Shown: positions 25,685-36,096, counted from the first letter of the stretch. The stretch is 40,882 nt of DNA from Dehalococcoidia bacterium (GCA_022450395.1 JAKUQE010000028.1:1-40882); one strand, 5' to 3'. Program-made: numbers and translations. Notes: generated by a model not told the origin, from the letters alone.

Positions 25685-26935
25685 GTGGCTGTATACACCG
25701 TCAGCCAAGTATCGCAACATGTTAAAGAGGTCTTGGAAAGCGACCCGCTACTGGCCGACGTGCTGGTGGAAGGTGAGGTTTCCAATCTCCGGGTCTCTTC
25801 CGCCGGCCACTCTTATTTCTCCTTGAAGGACGAACAGGCCCTGCTGAACTGCGTCATGTTTCGCGGCCAACCGGGAGCCGAATTGCTCGCCGCGGGCACG
25901 GCGGTTTTGGTCCATGGGCGGCTGCAGTTCTACGAACCCCGGGGCTCCACCGACTTCATGGTTGATCTGGCCATGGCCGCCGGGGTGGGCGAATTGGCCT
26001 TGGAATTAGAACGGTTGACCCTACGCTTGGAAGCCGAGGGGTTGTTCGACGAGTCTCGAAAGCGGCCCCTACCATCCTTCCCCAAGGTCATCGGCGTGGT
26101 GACATCGCCCTCGGGCGCGGTATTCCATGACATCCAAAACGTCATCCAAAGACGCTACCCTCTGGTGGAGCTTCTACTTGCTCCATCGTTGGTGCAAGGT
26201 CCGAAAGCCGCCGCTGAGATTGTCGCGGCCATTGAAGGCCTTAATCGGGACGGCCGGGCCGATGTCATAGTGCTGGCGCGGGGCGGAGGCGCCCTGGAGG
26301 AGCTGTGGCCCTTCAACGAGGAGATCGTGGCGAGGGCCATCTACGCCAGCCACATTCCCACGGTCAGCGCGATAGGTCACGAAACTGATTTCACCATATC
26401 TGACCGGGTGGCCGATCTGAGAGCTCCCACGCCGTCGGCGGCGGCGGAGATCGTGGCCCCGGACCAATACGTCTTGAGACAGCAGTTGGACGAAGTTCTA
26501 GCCTATCTTGACCGGGCCTGGGCCTATCAGGTGGATTCGCGCCGCGACGATGTGGCCCGGATGTCAGGAAACCTTGAAGGAATCTTGCCCGATACCGGCA
26601 ACTGGCGCCGGAGGGTCGATGATATTGCCAGAGGCGCGGGAATCACCCTGACCAACCGGTTGAAAATCACCCGTATGCAGGTGGAAAACCGGGAAGACCG
26701 GGTGCGCGCCCTGGATCCCGTTGCTACTCTACGCCGGGGCTATTCCGTGGTTCAGCAACGGGTCACCGGCCAAGTTGTAACCAATGTGGACCAGGTTGAA
26801 GATGGCGATGCCCTTTCTATCACCGTCAGCGACGGTCTGGTGGAGGCCACGGCCGGCCATGCGGTCAAGCCCAAAACCGTCATCAGGAAGAAAAAAGCCG
26901 TGGCCGCGGGCAGCGGCATGGAGCGCCTGATCTAG
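25685..26935 (+). CDS. xseA: exodeoxyribonuclease VII large subunit
   Basis: The 416-residue protein has an N-terminal OB fold (1-95; YFSLKDEQALLNCVMF, GRLQFYEPRG) and the catalytic middle domain (IGVVTSPSGAVFHDI, VLARGGGALEELWPFN, ISAIGHETDFT-like segment). A shortened coiled-coil region follows. Together with XseB it degrades single-stranded DNA. The GTG at 25685 lies four bases after the efp stop with little Shine-Dalgarno, consistent with coupled translation. xseB follows. Confidence 0.93.
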   Translation: MAVYTVSQVSQHVKEVLESDPLLADVLVEGEVSNLRVSSAGHSYFSLKDEQALLNCVMFRGQPGAELLAAGTAVLVHGRLQFYEPRGSTDFMVDLAMAAGVGELALELERLTLRLEAEGLFDESRKRPLPSFPKVIGVVTSPSGAVFHDIQNVIQRRYPLVELLLAPSLVQGPKAAAEIVAAIEGLNRDGRADVIVLARGGGALEELWPFNEEIVARAIYASHIPTVSAIGHETDFTISDRVADLRAPTPSAAAEIVAPDQYVLRQQLDEVLAYLDRAWAYQVDSRRDDVARMSGNLEGILPDTGNWRRRVDDIARGAGITLTNRLKITRMQVENREDRVRALDPVATLRRGYSVVQQRVTGQVVTNVDQVEDGDALSITVSDGLVEATAGHAVKPKTVIRKKKAVAAGSGMERLI

Positions 26936-27044
26936 GTCCACCACGTGTTACCAATGGATTCCGTCCGGAGATTTATTCGGCACGATTCGTCTACGGGGCG
27001 GTAGAGGAAATCCGCTTTCAGGCTGAACCCGGGAGACCTTGGAT

Positions 27045-27308
27045 ATGGCTGACTCACAAGAACCTCAGTCTACACAGGAACTGGCCACCCTTTCATTTGA
27101 AGAGGCCTTTCGCCGCTTGAACGAGATGGCCGAATCTCTGGATGATGGGGGCTTGAGCCTCGCCGACGCTACTGCCCGATATGAAGAGGGCATGAATCTG
27201 GTCCGGCGCTGCAATCAGTTGTTGGATGAGGCCGAGCTGAAGATCACGAACCTGAAAGACAGTTTCTCGTCGAACTCGGACGAGGAAGAGTGGGAACCAC
27301 AGGCGTAG
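27045..27308 (+). CDS. xseB: exodeoxyribonuclease VII small subunit
   Basis: The 87-residue helical protein has the XseB core LSFEEAFRRLNEMAESLD...LADATARYEEGMNLVRRCNQLLDEAE (about residues 15-65) and an acidic tail. It binds XseA in several copies. ATG at 27045 is eight bases after GGGAGA; a TTG at 27039 is less likely. The 109-bp gap to xseA shows no promoter that I could identify. Confidence 0.9.
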   Translation: MADSQEPQSTQELATLSFEEAFRRLNEMAESLDDGGLSLADATARYEEGMNLVRRCNQLLDEAELKITNLKDSFSSNSDEEEWEPQA

Positions 27309-27336
27309 ATTCCTCCGTGTTGGATGTTGGGTGGCT

Positions 27337-28170
27337 ATGCTTAATATCGGATGGTTTTCCACCGGGAGAGGGCCCGGTTCTCAGGGATTGTTGCGATTTG
27401 TCCAGGACCGCTTGGCAAGAGGTCTCTTGGATGCACGTATCCAGTTCGTCTTCAGCAACCGGGAGCCCGGCGAGGCCGAAGGTTCGGACCAGTTTTTTGA
27501 GCTAACCGGGAAGTACGGCTTGCCCCTGATCACCCTCTCCTCCTACAAATTCCGGAGAGCTATGGGGGGCCGGTTTGCCGACCATCGGGACGAATACGAC
27601 GTCCGGGTGATGGAATTGCTAGGCGGCTTTCAGCCGGATATCTGCGTGCTGGCCGGATACATGTTGATCGTGGGCGGCGACATGTGCCGACAGTATCCCC
27701 TGCTGAACCTGCACCCAGCTTTGCCCGACGGCCCCACCGGCACTTGGCAAGAGGTTGTTTGGCGTCTGATCGAAACCAATGCCACTCAGACCGGCGCCAT
27801 GATCCACCTGGCCACCGAAGAAGTGGACAGAGGGCCGTTGATCTCTTACTGTACGGCGCCGCTGACCGGTTCGGAGTTCGATGTGCATCGGCAGGCTTTG
27901 GAACAAAGGAGTCTGGATCAGGTGAAGGAAGAAGAAGGAGAGGAGTTCGCTCTGTTTCAGTTGATTCGTCAGACCGAATATCAGAAGGAGCCCTACCTGC
28001 TATTTGAAACACTGCGGGCCGTAGCCGAGGGACGGCTAAGCATCAGGGATGGTGAGGTATTTACCGGGACGCACTCCGGCGGCCCAGGGATAAGTACTTT
28101 TCAAGGGATATGCCTGGACCCGCAGATAAAACAGGCAATGGCTTCGGAACAAATCGGGAGCGGTTCTTAA
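27337..28170 (+). CDS. formyltransferase of the PurN type
   Basis: The 277-residue protein has the formyltransferase fold with the catalytic trio Asn and His in LLNLHPALP and Asp in EVDRGP, as in phosphoribosylglycinamide formyltransferase (purine synthesis, 10-formyl-THF donor). The glycinamide-binding N-terminus differs from E. coli PurN ([11 protein letters not shown]), and about 80 residues extend beyond the usual end, so another formyl acceptor is possible. Start ATG 27337 is chosen over GTG 27331; both lack a clear Shine-Dalgarno. Its TAA overlaps the stop of convergent clpX. Confidence 0.75.
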   Translation: MLNIGWFSTGRGPGSQGLLRFVQDRLARGLLDARIQFVFSNREPGEAEGSDQFFELTGKYGLPLITLSSYKFRRAMGGRFADHRDEYDVRVMELLGGFQPDICVLAGYMLIVGGDMCRQYPLLNLHPALPDGPTGTWQEVVWRLIETNATQTGAMIHLATEEVDRGPLISYCTAPLTGSEFDVHRQALEQRSLDQVKEEEGEEFALFQLIRQTEYQKEPYLLFETLRAVAEGRLSIRDGEVFTGTHSGGPGISTFQGICLDPQIKQAMASEQIGSGS

Positions 28171-29459
28171 GCTGACTTTTCCATCAAACCCAAGGATATG
28201 CTCTGGGTTTCACCTGACTCGCTGATCAGAACCGGGTCTTCCGATCCTTCAACCGCCTCCCGTCCCACTATGCACCGCGCGACATCGGTCAATGAAGGAA
28301 GCTCGTACATCACGTCGAGCAAAGTCTCTTCGATGATGTAGCGCAGGCTCCGGGCGCCGGTCTGATGTTCCAGAGCCCGCTCGGCGGCGGCTTCCAGCCC
28401 GTCAGGGGTGAATTCCAATTCCACGCCGTCCATGCTGAATAGCAGTTGGTATTGCTTTACGATAGCGTTCTTGGGCTCGGTAAGTACTCGGACCAAAGAG
28501 TCTTTGTCCAGGGAATCCAGGGACACCGTTACCGGTAGCCGGCCCACCATTTCGGGGATGAATCCGAATTGCAGCAAGTCTTCCGGAGCAACTTGGCTTA
28601 GGTAATTAGGTTGCTCTTCTTCCCCACCCCTGCCACCGGCGAGGAAACCCAAACGAGAGGAACCGGACGCCAGCCTTCGAGAGACGATGTCGTCCAAGCC
28701 GTCAAAGGCCCCTCCGCAAATGAACAGGACGTTACGGGTGTCGATCTGCAGAAATTCTTGGTGAGGGTGCTTGCGGCCCCCTTGCGGAGGTACGTTGGCG
28801 ACGCACCCTTCAATGATCTTGAGTAGCTCTTGCTGGACGCCTTCGCCGGATACGTCCCTGGTGATAGAGCGGTTCACGCCTTCTTTGCGGGCGATTTTAT
28901 CCAACTCGTCGATGTAGATAATGCCATGCTCGGCCCGAGCCACATCCCAGTCGGCTGCCTGAATCAAACGGAGGAGGATGTTTTCCACATCCTCCCCCAC
29001 ATATCCTGACTCGGTGAGCGACGTCGCGTCGCATACGGCGAATGGCACATCCAGCGTGCGGGCCAAAGTTTCGGCCAAGAGGGTCTTGCCGCAGCCGGTG
29101 GGGCCCATCATCAAGATGTTGGTCTTTTGGAGCTCAATATCCGACGAGTTCTTGCCGTTCCAGATCCGTTTGAAGTGGTTGTAGACGGCCACGCTCAGGA
29201 TCTTTTTGGCCCGATCTTGGCCGATAACGTAGGTTTCCAGGTTGGAGTAAATCTTTCGGGGAACCAGCGGTCCGTCATCCCCCCGGTCCACCGCTTTCTT
29301 GGGGGCCTCTTCTTCAACCAACTGGTTTAAAACTTGGATACAATCGTAGCAGACCGCCGCCCTTCCTTGTCCAGCCATAACCAAACGGGACCTTGCCTGG
29401 GATTTCTCGCAAAACGAACACTGCGAGAGTCTCGGCGCGTTTTTATTGCTGGCCAACAC
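28167..29459 (-). CDS. clpX: ClpX, ATP-dependent unfoldase
   Basis: The 430-residue protein has the C4 zinc domain (C14, C17, C37, C40), Walker A GPTGCGKT (119-126), the pore loop GYVGEDVEN, Walker [12 protein letters not shown], and the arginine-bearing C-terminal small domain. It unfolds substrates for ClpP. It is third in the tig-clpP-clpX operon, a widespread order. GTG at 29459 lies only a few bases from GGGGGTGA; the next codon, TTG at 29456, is better spaced and may be the true start. Its stop shares the TTAA at 28167-28170 with the convergent formyltransferase gene, with no terminator between. Confidence 0.95.
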   Translation of the reverse strand: MLASNKNAPRLSQCSFCEKSQARSRLVMAGQGRAAVCYDCIQVLNQLVEEEAPKKAVDRGDDGPLVPRKIYSNLETYVIGQDRAKKILSVAVYNHFKRIWNGKNSSDIELQKTNILMMGPTGCGKTLLAETLARTLDVPFAVCDATSLTESGYVGEDVENILLRLIQAADWDVARAEHGIIYIDELDKIARKEGVNRSITRDVSGEGVQQELLKIIEGCVANVPPQGGRKHPHQEFLQIDTRNVLFICGGAFDGLDDIVSRRLASGSSRLGFLAGGRGGEEEQPNYLSQVAPEDLLQFGFIPEMVGRLPVTVSLDSLDKDSLVRVLTEPKNAIVKQYQLLFSMDGVELEFTPDGLEAAAERALEHQTGARSLRYIIEETLLDVMYELPSLTDVARCIVGREAVEGSEDPVLISESGETQSISLGLMEKSA

Positions 29460-29607
29460 TCACCCCCAGATCTACGAAGATTCCTCCGAAACCGAATCCG
29501 ATAATCTCTTTCCCGTGCCACCCTGGTTGCCAGGCTTTGCCGGCCTCGGGAACCATAGGACTAATCTCATCTTGGGATTCGAAACTATTGGATTGAGGAT
29601 GTTTTAT

Positions 29608-30333
29608 CTAGTCCTTCTTCTCTTCGCTGGTGTCCTTTTTTTCTTCGCTGGAGTCATCAGATGCGCCTGATGTGGAACCAAGTATCTCATCTACCAAGGA
29701 GTATTCAACTGCTTGCTGCGATGTGAGATAAAAGTCTCGGTCCGTATCCCTGGCAATCTTGTCATAAGTTTGACCGGTGTTTTCGGACAGGATGTTACGG
29801 ATCGTGTCTTGCAACCGGAGAATCTCCCGGGCGGCAATCTCTATATCACTGGCCTGGCCCTGGGCGCCGCCCATCGGCTGGTGCATGTGGATGGTGGAGT
29901 TGGGTAAAGCGTAGCGTTTTCCCTTGGCGCCGCCGGACAGCAATATCGTAGCCATGCTGGCGGCCAAGCCGATGCATATGGTGGACACTTCGGGATTGAT
30001 AAGCCGCATGGTGTCGTATATCGCCAAGCCGGAACTAATGACTCCTCCGGGGCTGTTGATGTATAGGCTGATGCCTTTGTCCGGGTCTTCCCTCTCTAGG
30101 AAAAGTAGTTGGGCGATAATCACGTTGGACATATGGTCGTTGATCTGAGTGCCCAAGAAGATGATCCGCTCTTTCAACAGCAGAGAGTAGATATCAAATG
30201 CCCGCTCTCCCCGGGGACTGGTTTCAATGACCATGGGAATAATACTTTCGGGGACAAACAATCCATGTTCTCCAGCCGTCTGGCCGAAGCCGGCTGCTTG
30301 GTTGACCGATGGATCTTGGGGGTAGTTAAGCAT
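29608..30333 (-). CDS. clpP: ClpP, ATP-dependent protease subunit
   Basis: This 241-residue serine protease has the triad S126 (AASMA), H151 (MHQP) and D200 (DRDFY), with the family's exact spacing. The N-terminus is about 30 residues longer than the mature core and may be a propeptide. The C-terminus ends in two copies of EEKKD, an acidic/basic tail. ATG at 30333 follows AAGGAG, nine bases away, and overlaps the last eight bases of tig. It forms the chambered protease with ClpX. 148 bp separate it from clpX. Confidence 0.95.
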   Translation of the reverse strand: MLNYPQDPSVNQAAGFGQTAGEHGLFVPESIIPMVIETSPRGERAFDIYSLLLKERIIFLGTQINDHMSNVIIAQLLFLEREDPDKGISLYINSPGGVISSGLAIYDTMRLINPEVSTICIGLAASMATILLSGGAKGKRYALPNSTIHMHQPMGGAQGQASDIEIAAREILRLQDTIRNILSENTGQTYDKIARDTDRDFYLTSQQAVEYSLVDEILGSTSGASDDSSEEKKDTSEEKKD

Positions 30334-31726
30334 CTGGTTCTGCTCCTTGCTCTGGTACTTCAGGGTCCGGCGAACCGGCCGCGGTGGTTTCTTCTTCGGG
30401 GTTTTCGGCGTTGTCATCGTTGGCAGGCTGGTCCTCTGACACGGGGGCTGCCGCCCCGGCGATCTCCACCAAACGGGTCATGACCTGCCGGTTTACCAGG
30501 GATGATCTTATAGACTCCCGGGCGCTTTCGGAGGAAAGGGAACCTCTCATTGATTCCTCGGAATCCCCGGCTGTGGCAACTATGGAATCTATCTCAGATT
30601 GGATGTCTTCCGGCGAGACTTCGATGCCCTCTTCCTGGGCCAATTTTCGCAGCACCAAGTAGGTGTTCAGCCGCTCCTCGGCTCTAGGCCGAAGCTCCTC
30701 CCGCCACTCCTCGCCGGTTTTTCCGATGTAACCAAGGTAGGTATCCATATCCATGCGCTGGCTGCGCAATGATCGCTCACGTTCCTCGTACATGTGGTCC
30801 AGTTCTCGCTGATAGATCAGATCTGACGCCTGAATCGAAGCCGTCTTGAGCAACTCTTGCAGACTGGCATCTTGAGCTTGGCGGTCCGCGGAGGCTTCGG
30901 CGTCTTCCCTTATCCGCCCGCGCACGAAGTCTTTGAGGGCCTCCATGCTTTCATAACCGTCCCTGATCCCTTTGGCGAATTCATCGTCCAACTCAGCGAG
31001 CAGCTTCTCTTTAATGGAGAGCACTTCAACTTTGAACTGACAATCTTTACCGGCGTATTCCTCTTGGTTGTGGTCTTCGGGAACGGAAAGGGAGAACTCT
31101 TTTGTTTCTCCGGCGGCCATGCCTTCCAGGTTAGATGAGAACCCGGGCATGGGCATGGGATTGTCTTCTTGCGGGATGAAGTCGACCTCTTTATCGTTGA
31201 TGGCTTGTTCCCCTTCGATGGTGCCATCGACGTTCAAGTTCAGCAGGTCACCAAATTGGACGGGGCGTTCCACCGGGTCCCAAGGGGCTGCTTCAGAGCG
31301 AAGCTGCTCAATGACTTCGTCCACCTGGTCTTCACTGACCGTTACCGGTTCCCGGTCCACTTGGATACTTCTAAAATCGCCCAGGTCCACCAGCGGCTCT
31401 AAAGGAACAACCGCTTTGAATGATACGGGCTCAATCTCTAGAAGTTCCAACTGGGGGTCGGCAAAGGCTTGGATATCTTCATCGCTGAGGACTTGGTCCA
31501 GGGTCTCTGGAATCATGAATTCCAGCGCTTCCTGCACCAAAGCGGTGCGGCCCAAATGACTTTCTACTATTGATCTGGGGGCTTTACCAGGGCGGAAACC
31601 AGGAATCTTAACCCGGCTCGCCAACCGGCGGTATGACCGGCCGATGAAGGGCTCCTCGTCCTCGGATGCCATAGTTACATTGAGGGTGATATCTGTGGGG
31701 GTTACGGACTCCTTGGTGACGATCAC
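30326..31726 (-). CDS. tig: trigger factor
   Basis: The 466-residue ribosome-bound chaperone has the ribosome-docking motif GFRPGKAP (about residues 43-50), a peptidyl-prolyl isomerase domain (about 160-250, NVDGTIEGE) and a long helical C-terminal domain. An acidic, Pro-rich tail of about 40 residues ends the protein (rich in E, D and A). The start is GTG at 31726, with a GGAG about ten bases upstream. It is the first gene of tig-clpP-clpX, with a promoter at 31884-31856. Confidence 0.95.
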   Translation of the reverse strand: MIVTKESVTPTDITLNVTMASEDEEPFIGRSYRRLASRVKIPGFRPGKAPRSIVESHLGRTALVQEALEFMIPETLDQVLSDEDIQAFADPQLELLEIEPVSFKAVVPLEPLVDLGDFRSIQVDREPVTVSEDQVDEVIEQLRSEAAPWDPVERPVQFGDLLNLNVDGTIEGEQAINDKEVDFIPQEDNPMPMPGFSSNLEGMAAGETKEFSLSVPEDHNQEEYAGKDCQFKVEVLSIKEKLLAELDDEFAKGIRDGYESMEALKDFVRGRIREDAEASADRQAQDASLQELLKTASIQASDLIYQRELDHMYEERERSLRSQRMDMDTYLGYIGKTGEEWREELRPRAEERLNTYLVLRKLAQEEGIEVSPEDIQSEIDSIVATAGDSEESMRGSLSSESARESIRSSLVNRQVMTRLVEIAGAAAPVSEDQPANDDNAENPEEETTAAGSPDPEVPEQGAEPDA

Positions 31727-31855
31727 CGTTGACTAACTCCGTTCCGTTGAGATGTTGTGGGTCCTGAATCCTTGGGGGTACCCGACGCCAGGCGTACTGA
31801 ACACTGCCTTCCCCTCCCCACACCGGCGACGACTTTTGAACTTGGAATACGCCTC

Positions 31856-31884
31856 AGTATAGCATAACCACCCCTTCGTTTAAA
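31856..31884 (-). promoter_or_regulatory. promoter of tig-clpP-clpX
   Basis: On the minus strand, TTTAAA (31884-31879), a 17-bp spacer ending in TGC, and TATACT (31861-31856) form an extended -10 promoter. The leader is about 120 nt. No CIRCE or CtsR-type operator was found. Confidence 0.5.
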
Positions 31885-32496
31885 GGTTATCGGCCTCACC
31901 GGCCCGGATGGACGGCGGTGATCGCACGGCGTCTATTCAAGGGCTAGATGCCCAAAGCTTGGCCGCATTGGTTCTGTCCTTACATATATAAAGGATAGCG
32001 ATGAAGTACCGAACCAGGGAAACGTAGATCATCCCCCTAGGAACGGCCCGAGAGTTTTTTTGGCCAAAACATAAAAAAGGTATAAAAATAATATTAAAAA
32101 CCGTTGACATTTACATACCCTGATTGGTAAGTTTGCCCAAATGGCGCGGATAAAGGTTTTGAGTGGACTAGAGCCCCATTGTCTTGCCGCACCAACGCCG
32201 GCGCAGGCCGTAAGGTTCTTGTATCAGCCGGCCAACTTTGGCTAACCTGACGATCCGCAGTATAGCCGATGAATCCCGGAACGGTAGCCTTTTAAAGTGG
32301 GTTAGGGGAAGAATCCCTGATCTGCCAATAAGTGATCACCTAATGAGTGGTTATGTGGTGATCGGGCGGCCGACACAGATTGACAGCGGTAGGCAGGGAT
32401 GCCCCAGGGCGGACCAGGCCTACCATTCTGGGAGACACGGTGGTTCTTGCGGCAACGACAATCGAAACCCCTTCTTACGAATCTTGGAGCGGCAGG
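31885..32496 (+). other. long intergenic region between tig and rsmH
   Basis: No gene is supported here. It contains a 12-bp palindrome, TTTTGGCCAAAA (32058-32069), an A+T-rich tract (32068-32100) just before a consensus TTGACA, and an inverted pair GATCACC/GGTGATC (32334-32340 and 32357-32363). An mraZ gene, usual before rsmH, is absent. Weak frames across 32238-32522 lack start signals. Confidence 0.5.
32104..32133 (+). promoter_or_regulatory. candidate promoter of rsmH-ftsA
   Basis: Consensus TTGACA (32104-32109) follows an A/T-rich, UP-like tract. The best -10 is a poor TAAGTT (32128-32133, 18-bp spacer). It would give a leader of about 355 nt. Confidence 0.35.
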
Positions 32497-33456
32497 GTGA
32501 CAGAGATCACTGGTTCCGCTGACCAAGGATCTGTTTTCCATCAACCGGTTCTTCTCTCTGAAACGTTGGAACGGTTGTTGGTGCATCCAGGCGGCGTTTA
32601 CCTGGATGCCACCGCGGGTGAAGGTGGACACACCTCCGCCTTGCTTCAAGCCTCAACTCCCGGAGGCCGGGTGTTGGGCATCGACCGTGACCCCCGTTCT
32701 TTGGCCAGGGCGGCCGTTCGTCTGGAGCGATTCGGCGAAAGTTTTATTCCCCTTCAAGGTAACTACAGCCAAATGGTGGCGATGGCCAACGATCAGGGAA
32801 TCGACCGGGTCGATGGGATACTCATGGACTTGGGTCTATCTTCCCGCCAGCTTGATACACCAGGATATGGGTTCAGTTTTCGGACGGATGAACCCCTGGA
32901 TATGCGGTACGACCCCAATGGGCCTCTATCCGCAGACGACATTGTCAACGCCTACTCTGAAGAGGACCTGGCCAACGTTATATTCCGGTATGGCGAGGAA
33001 CCCCGGTCCCGCCGGATCTCCCGGGCGATCGTCCGGAACCGGCCCATCAACTCCACCGGCCAACTCGCTTCCCTGGTTGTGGCAGCTATGGGGCCGGGAT
33101 CAAGGAAGGGAAACCGGGTACACCCAGCGACACGTACTTTCCAGGCGCTCCGTATAGAAGTCAACGACGAGTTGGCCAGCGTGGAGACTGGATTAGCGGC
33201 GGCGATCGATCTATTGGCGCCCTCTGGAAGACTGGCGGTCATCAGCTACCACAGCCTGGAAGACAGGATAGTTAAGACTGCCTTTCAACGGGAGTCCACC
33301 GCCTGCATCTGCCCTCCGGGACTTCCGGTATGCGTTTGCCAGCACGAGCCTACTTTGAACCTAGTAAATCGCAGAATAATCAGGCCTTCTTCGGAGGAAG
33401 TGGCCGGTAATCCACGAAGCCGCAGCGCCCGAATGCGGGTAGCGGAGCGCCGCTGA
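32497..33456 (+). CDS. rsmH: 16S rRNA m4C1402 methyltransferase RsmH
   Basis: The 320-residue SAM-dependent enzyme has the N-terminal HQPVLLSETL, the SAM motif YLDATAGEGGHTSALL, GIDRDP, DGILMDLGLSSRQLD, HPATRTFQALRIEVN and the C-terminal SYHSLEDRIVK. GTG at 32497 is selected because GGAG lies seven bases before it and it gives the family's normal length; a TTG at 32380 would add 39 residues without family features. ftsA follows after 43 bp, so rsmH leads the reduced division cluster. Confidence 0.93.
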   Translation: MTEITGSADQGSVFHQPVLLSETLERLLVHPGGVYLDATAGEGGHTSALLQASTPGGRVLGIDRDPRSLARAAVRLERFGESFIPLQGNYSQMVAMANDQGIDRVDGILMDLGLSSRQLDTPGYGFSFRTDEPLDMRYDPNGPLSADDIVNAYSEEDLANVIFRYGEEPRSRRISRAIVRNRPINSTGQLASLVVAAMGPGSRKGNRVHPATRTFQALRIEVNDELASVETGLAAAIDLLAPSGRLAVISYHSLEDRIVKTAFQRESTACICPPGLPVCVCQHEPTLNLVNRRIIRPSSEEVAGNPRSRSARMRVAERR

Positions 33457-33499
33457 AGGGTCCGCTAAGGCCCAACCAGGATGAAAGGACGGTATTGAT

Positions 33500-34756
33500 T
33501 TGAGTAAGGAAACGTTCTACACCGCTGTTGACATCGGCAGCAATAAGGTCTGCTCTATCGTTGCTAGGGTGGGTGCTGAAGGGGATCTGAAGATCTTGGG
33601 GACCGGAATGGTTACGTCCCAAGGGATGCAGAAAGGCCGCATAGATAACATAGATGAGGTCAAAGTCGCCGTTAAATCCTCCTTGGAAGAAGCACAAAGG
33701 TACATCGGCCGGGGAGTGATCACCGGAGTGTATGCCGGCGTTAGCGGGTCCCACATCAGTTGTCTTAACACGAAAGACATGATGGAAAATCCCAGCGCCG
33801 ACGAAGATATTGGGCCCCAGCACCTGGATCAGTTGATCCGGTCGTCCTTTCCCAAAGTGGACCCGTCTCAAGAGATTCTTCACATGATACCCATTGGGTA
33901 TGAAGTCGATGGCATGGAAGCGGTGCGAAATCCCGCCGGGCTTCACGCCAAGCATATAAACGTTGAATCCCACGTAGTGATGGGAGACGCGGCAACGCTA
34001 AGGAATACGGTTAAAGCCATTGAGGCCAGCCGGGTTTCGGTCAGGAGCTTGGTGGTGGAATCGCTGGCATCTGCTGAGTCCACTCTGACCGGCGACGAGA
34101 AAGAGATGGGCGCCGTATTGGTCGATATCGGCGGCGGGACCATTGATCTGATGATTTACCGTCAGGGAAACCCCTGGTATTCGGCGGTGATTCCAGTGGG
34201 CGGCAATCAGCTCACCAGGGACCTGGCCGTGGCTATGCGCATCCCTTATTTCTTGGCTGAAGACATCAAATTGAAGTGGGGGAATGCCCTGCCTGAACTG
34301 GTTCGGGCAGACGAAGAAGTGGTGGTGCCCAGCTTCCAAGGGCAGCCTCGAAGGATCGCCAAGCGCAGAGACCTTTGTGAACCCCTGCATGCCCGGATGG
34401 TGGAAATGCTGAAACAGATCTTGTTGCGGGTCCGCCAGTCAGGCCTACGGCAACTTCCAAATGCGGGGTTAGTGATTACCGGAGGATGCGCCGAGTTGCC
34501 CGGAATACGTGAACTGGCTCTGAAAACCCTGGGAGGTCCAGTTAGGTTGGCTTACCCTCAAGGCATCGCCGGACTGCCTACGCAATTACAAAAAGCCAGC
34601 ACCTCCACCGCGGTGGGACTGCTGCTTTGGGGAATCAAACATCAAGGGGAAAGGCGCTCCTATAGCAACAGAGACCGGACCGTCAAAGTCCACAGATCTC
34701 TGCGGGAGCGGCTGATGGGAGGTCGCAAACAAGAGCAAGGCGTTCAAGTCGGGTAA
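33500..34756 (+). CDS. ftsA: cell division protein FtsA
   Basis: The 418-residue actin-fold ATPase has the phosphate-1 motif VDIGSNKVC, the 1C domain (about 85-165), VDIGGGTIDLMIY (phosphate-2) and VITGGCAELPGI (adenosine motif). It tethers FtsZ to the membrane. The C-terminus is basic (SLRERLMGGRKQ) and may be the amphipathic membrane anchor. The start is TTG at 33500, with AAAGGA 11 bases before it. It lies between rsmH and ftsZ, with none of the usual mur, ftsL, ftsI, ftsW or ftsQ genes. Confidence 0.92.
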   Translation: MSKETFYTAVDIGSNKVCSIVARVGAEGDLKILGTGMVTSQGMQKGRIDNIDEVKVAVKSSLEEAQRYIGRGVITGVYAGVSGSHISCLNTKDMMENPSADEDIGPQHLDQLIRSSFPKVDPSQEILHMIPIGYEVDGMEAVRNPAGLHAKHINVESHVVMGDAATLRNTVKAIEASRVSVRSLVVESLASAESTLTGDEKEMGAVLVDIGGGTIDLMIYRQGNPWYSAVIPVGGNQLTRDLAVAMRIPYFLAEDIKLKWGNALPELVRADEEVVVPSFQGQPRRIAKRRDLCEPLHARMVEMLKQILLRVRQSGLRQLPNAGLVITGGCAELPGIRELALKTLGGPVRLAYPQGIAGLPTQLQKASTSTAVGLLLWGIKHQGERRSYSNRDRTVKVHRSLRERLMGGRKQEQGVQVG

Positions 34757-34887
34757 CCGCTGGGGTTTGGCCCAGCCTGAAGACCTGCGATGGCGACGCG
34801 TGATCGAATCAACAACACCGCGACGCCGATTGATACCGGAACAACCAGTGTAAACCAGGATAAAACTCGTGATGTGGAGGGGAAACC

Positions 34888-36042
34888 ATGGTTTTGGAAA
34901 ACTCAGCGTCTTGGGAGCCGGCACGGGAAAACTTGGATCCTTTGAACTTGATGCCCGAAGGTGGCCTGGCCGTCCCTATCATTAAGGTTTTGGGCATAGG
35001 CGGAGGCGGCAGTAATGCCGTGAGCCGGATGTTTAAGGAAAAGTTGCCCGTTGTGGAATACTATGCGGTTAATACCGACTCCCAACACCTTTTCCGCTGT
35101 GACGTGGCGCACCGGATCGCCATCGGACAGAACCTGACCCGGGGCCTGGGTGCCGGCGCCCAACCCGACCTGGGTCGTCAAGCCGCGGAAGAAAGCCGAC
35201 AGGATATCGAGAAGGCTGTCGAAGGTGCCGACATGGTTTTCCTGGCCGTTGGTATGGGCGGCGGCACCGGCACCGGCGCGTCGCCGGTGATCGCCCAGAT
35301 CGCCAAGGAGTCGGGCGCTCTGACCGTGGCCGTGGTGAGCAAGCCCTTCTCCTTTGAAGCCAATAACCGGCGCAAGAACGCCGAAGAGGGGATCGCCCGT
35401 CTCAGGGACCATGTGGACACGGTTATCGTGATCCCCAACGACCGGCTGTTGACCATGAACACCCAGGGCGAGCAGACCTTCACTTGGGAAGACGCCCTCA
35501 AGATGGCCGACTCCGTTTTGCAGCAAGCTATCCAGGCCATCGCCGAAGTGGTTACGGTACCCGGTGAGATCAACGTCGACTTTGCCGACGTGAAGACCAT
35601 TCTCAGCAACGCCGGTCCCGCTTGGCTGGCCATCGGCAAGGGCAGGGGCGAAAACCGGGCGGTAGAGGCGGCCATAATGGCCACCAAGAGCCCGTTGCTG
35701 GATATCGCCATGGACGGGGCCAAGCGGATCCTGTTCGTGGTCAGCGGCGGCCCAACCCTTAGCCTTAAGGAGGTCCAGGAGGCCGCCAACGTCATCCAGG
35801 AAATGGCCGACCCGGACGCCAACATCATCTTCGGGACCTGCCGCGACCCCAAGCTAGACGACGAAGTAAAGATCACCATGGTAGCGGCTTCCTTCCCGGT
35901 GATGGCGGACAATGACCATGCCCGTGAAGCCGACCTAGAACGGCTGTTGCAGGACGTTATCCCCGAAAGTGAAGAGGAACTGGACGTTCCCAGCTTCCTG
36001 CGCCGCCAATCGTCCTCCAGGAACCGGGGGTTCTTCAGATAA
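34888..36042 (+). CDS. ftsZ: cell division protein FtsZ
   Basis: The 384-residue tubulin-like GTPase has the nucleotide signature GGGTGTG (124-130), the GIGGGGSNAV loop and the T7 synergy loop NVDFADVK. A short linker leads to the C-terminal peptide DVPSFLRRQ (366-374) that binds FtsA. It forms the division ring at the inner membrane. ATG at 34888 has GGAGGGG close upstream. The 131-bp gap from ftsA may hold a promoter, but none is convincing. Hairpins follow at 36063 and 36215. Confidence 0.95.
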   Translation: MVLENSASWEPARENLDPLNLMPEGGLAVPIIKVLGIGGGGSNAVSRMFKEKLPVVEYYAVNTDSQHLFRCDVAHRIAIGQNLTRGLGAGAQPDLGRQAAEESRQDIEKAVEGADMVFLAVGMGGGTGTGASPVIAQIAKESGALTVAVVSKPFSFEANNRRKNAEEGIARLRDHVDTVIVIPNDRLLTMNTQGEQTFTWEDALKMADSVLQQAIQAIAEVVTVPGEINVDFADVKTILSNAGPAWLAIGKGRGENRAVEAAIMATKSPLLDIAMDGAKRILFVVSGGPTLSLKEVQEAANVIQEMADPDANIIFGTCRDPKLDDEVKITMVAASFPVMADNDHAREADLERLLQDVIPESEEELDVPSFLRRQSSSRNRGFFR

Positions 36043-36062
36043 ACTAACCGGGCTAATATGAT

Positions 36063-36096
36063 GTGGCGCCTCCGGAAAACCATCCGGGGGCGCCAC
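36063..36096 (+). terminator. strong hairpin after ftsZ
   Basis: A 14-bp stem (36063-36076 with 36083-36096, one G-T pair) with a 6-nt loop lies 20 bp after the ftsZ stop. There is no T-run, so it may protect the mRNA end or act as a weak terminator. Confidence 0.55.

Noticed and set aside
31727-31900. CIRCE or CtsR heat-shock operator before tig-clpP-clpX
   Set aside because: Neither the TTAGCACTC inverted repeat nor the GGTCAAA tandem repeat is present.
32238-32522. 94-codon frame before rsmH, possibly mraZ
   Set aside because: It shows no MraZ motifs, has no Shine-Dalgarno and overlaps the rsmH start in another frame.
35178-36083. 301-codon open frame antisense to ftsZ
   Set aside because: It lies opposite a clear ftsZ, is rich in Ser, Thr and Arg as expected of a shadow frame, and has no start signals.
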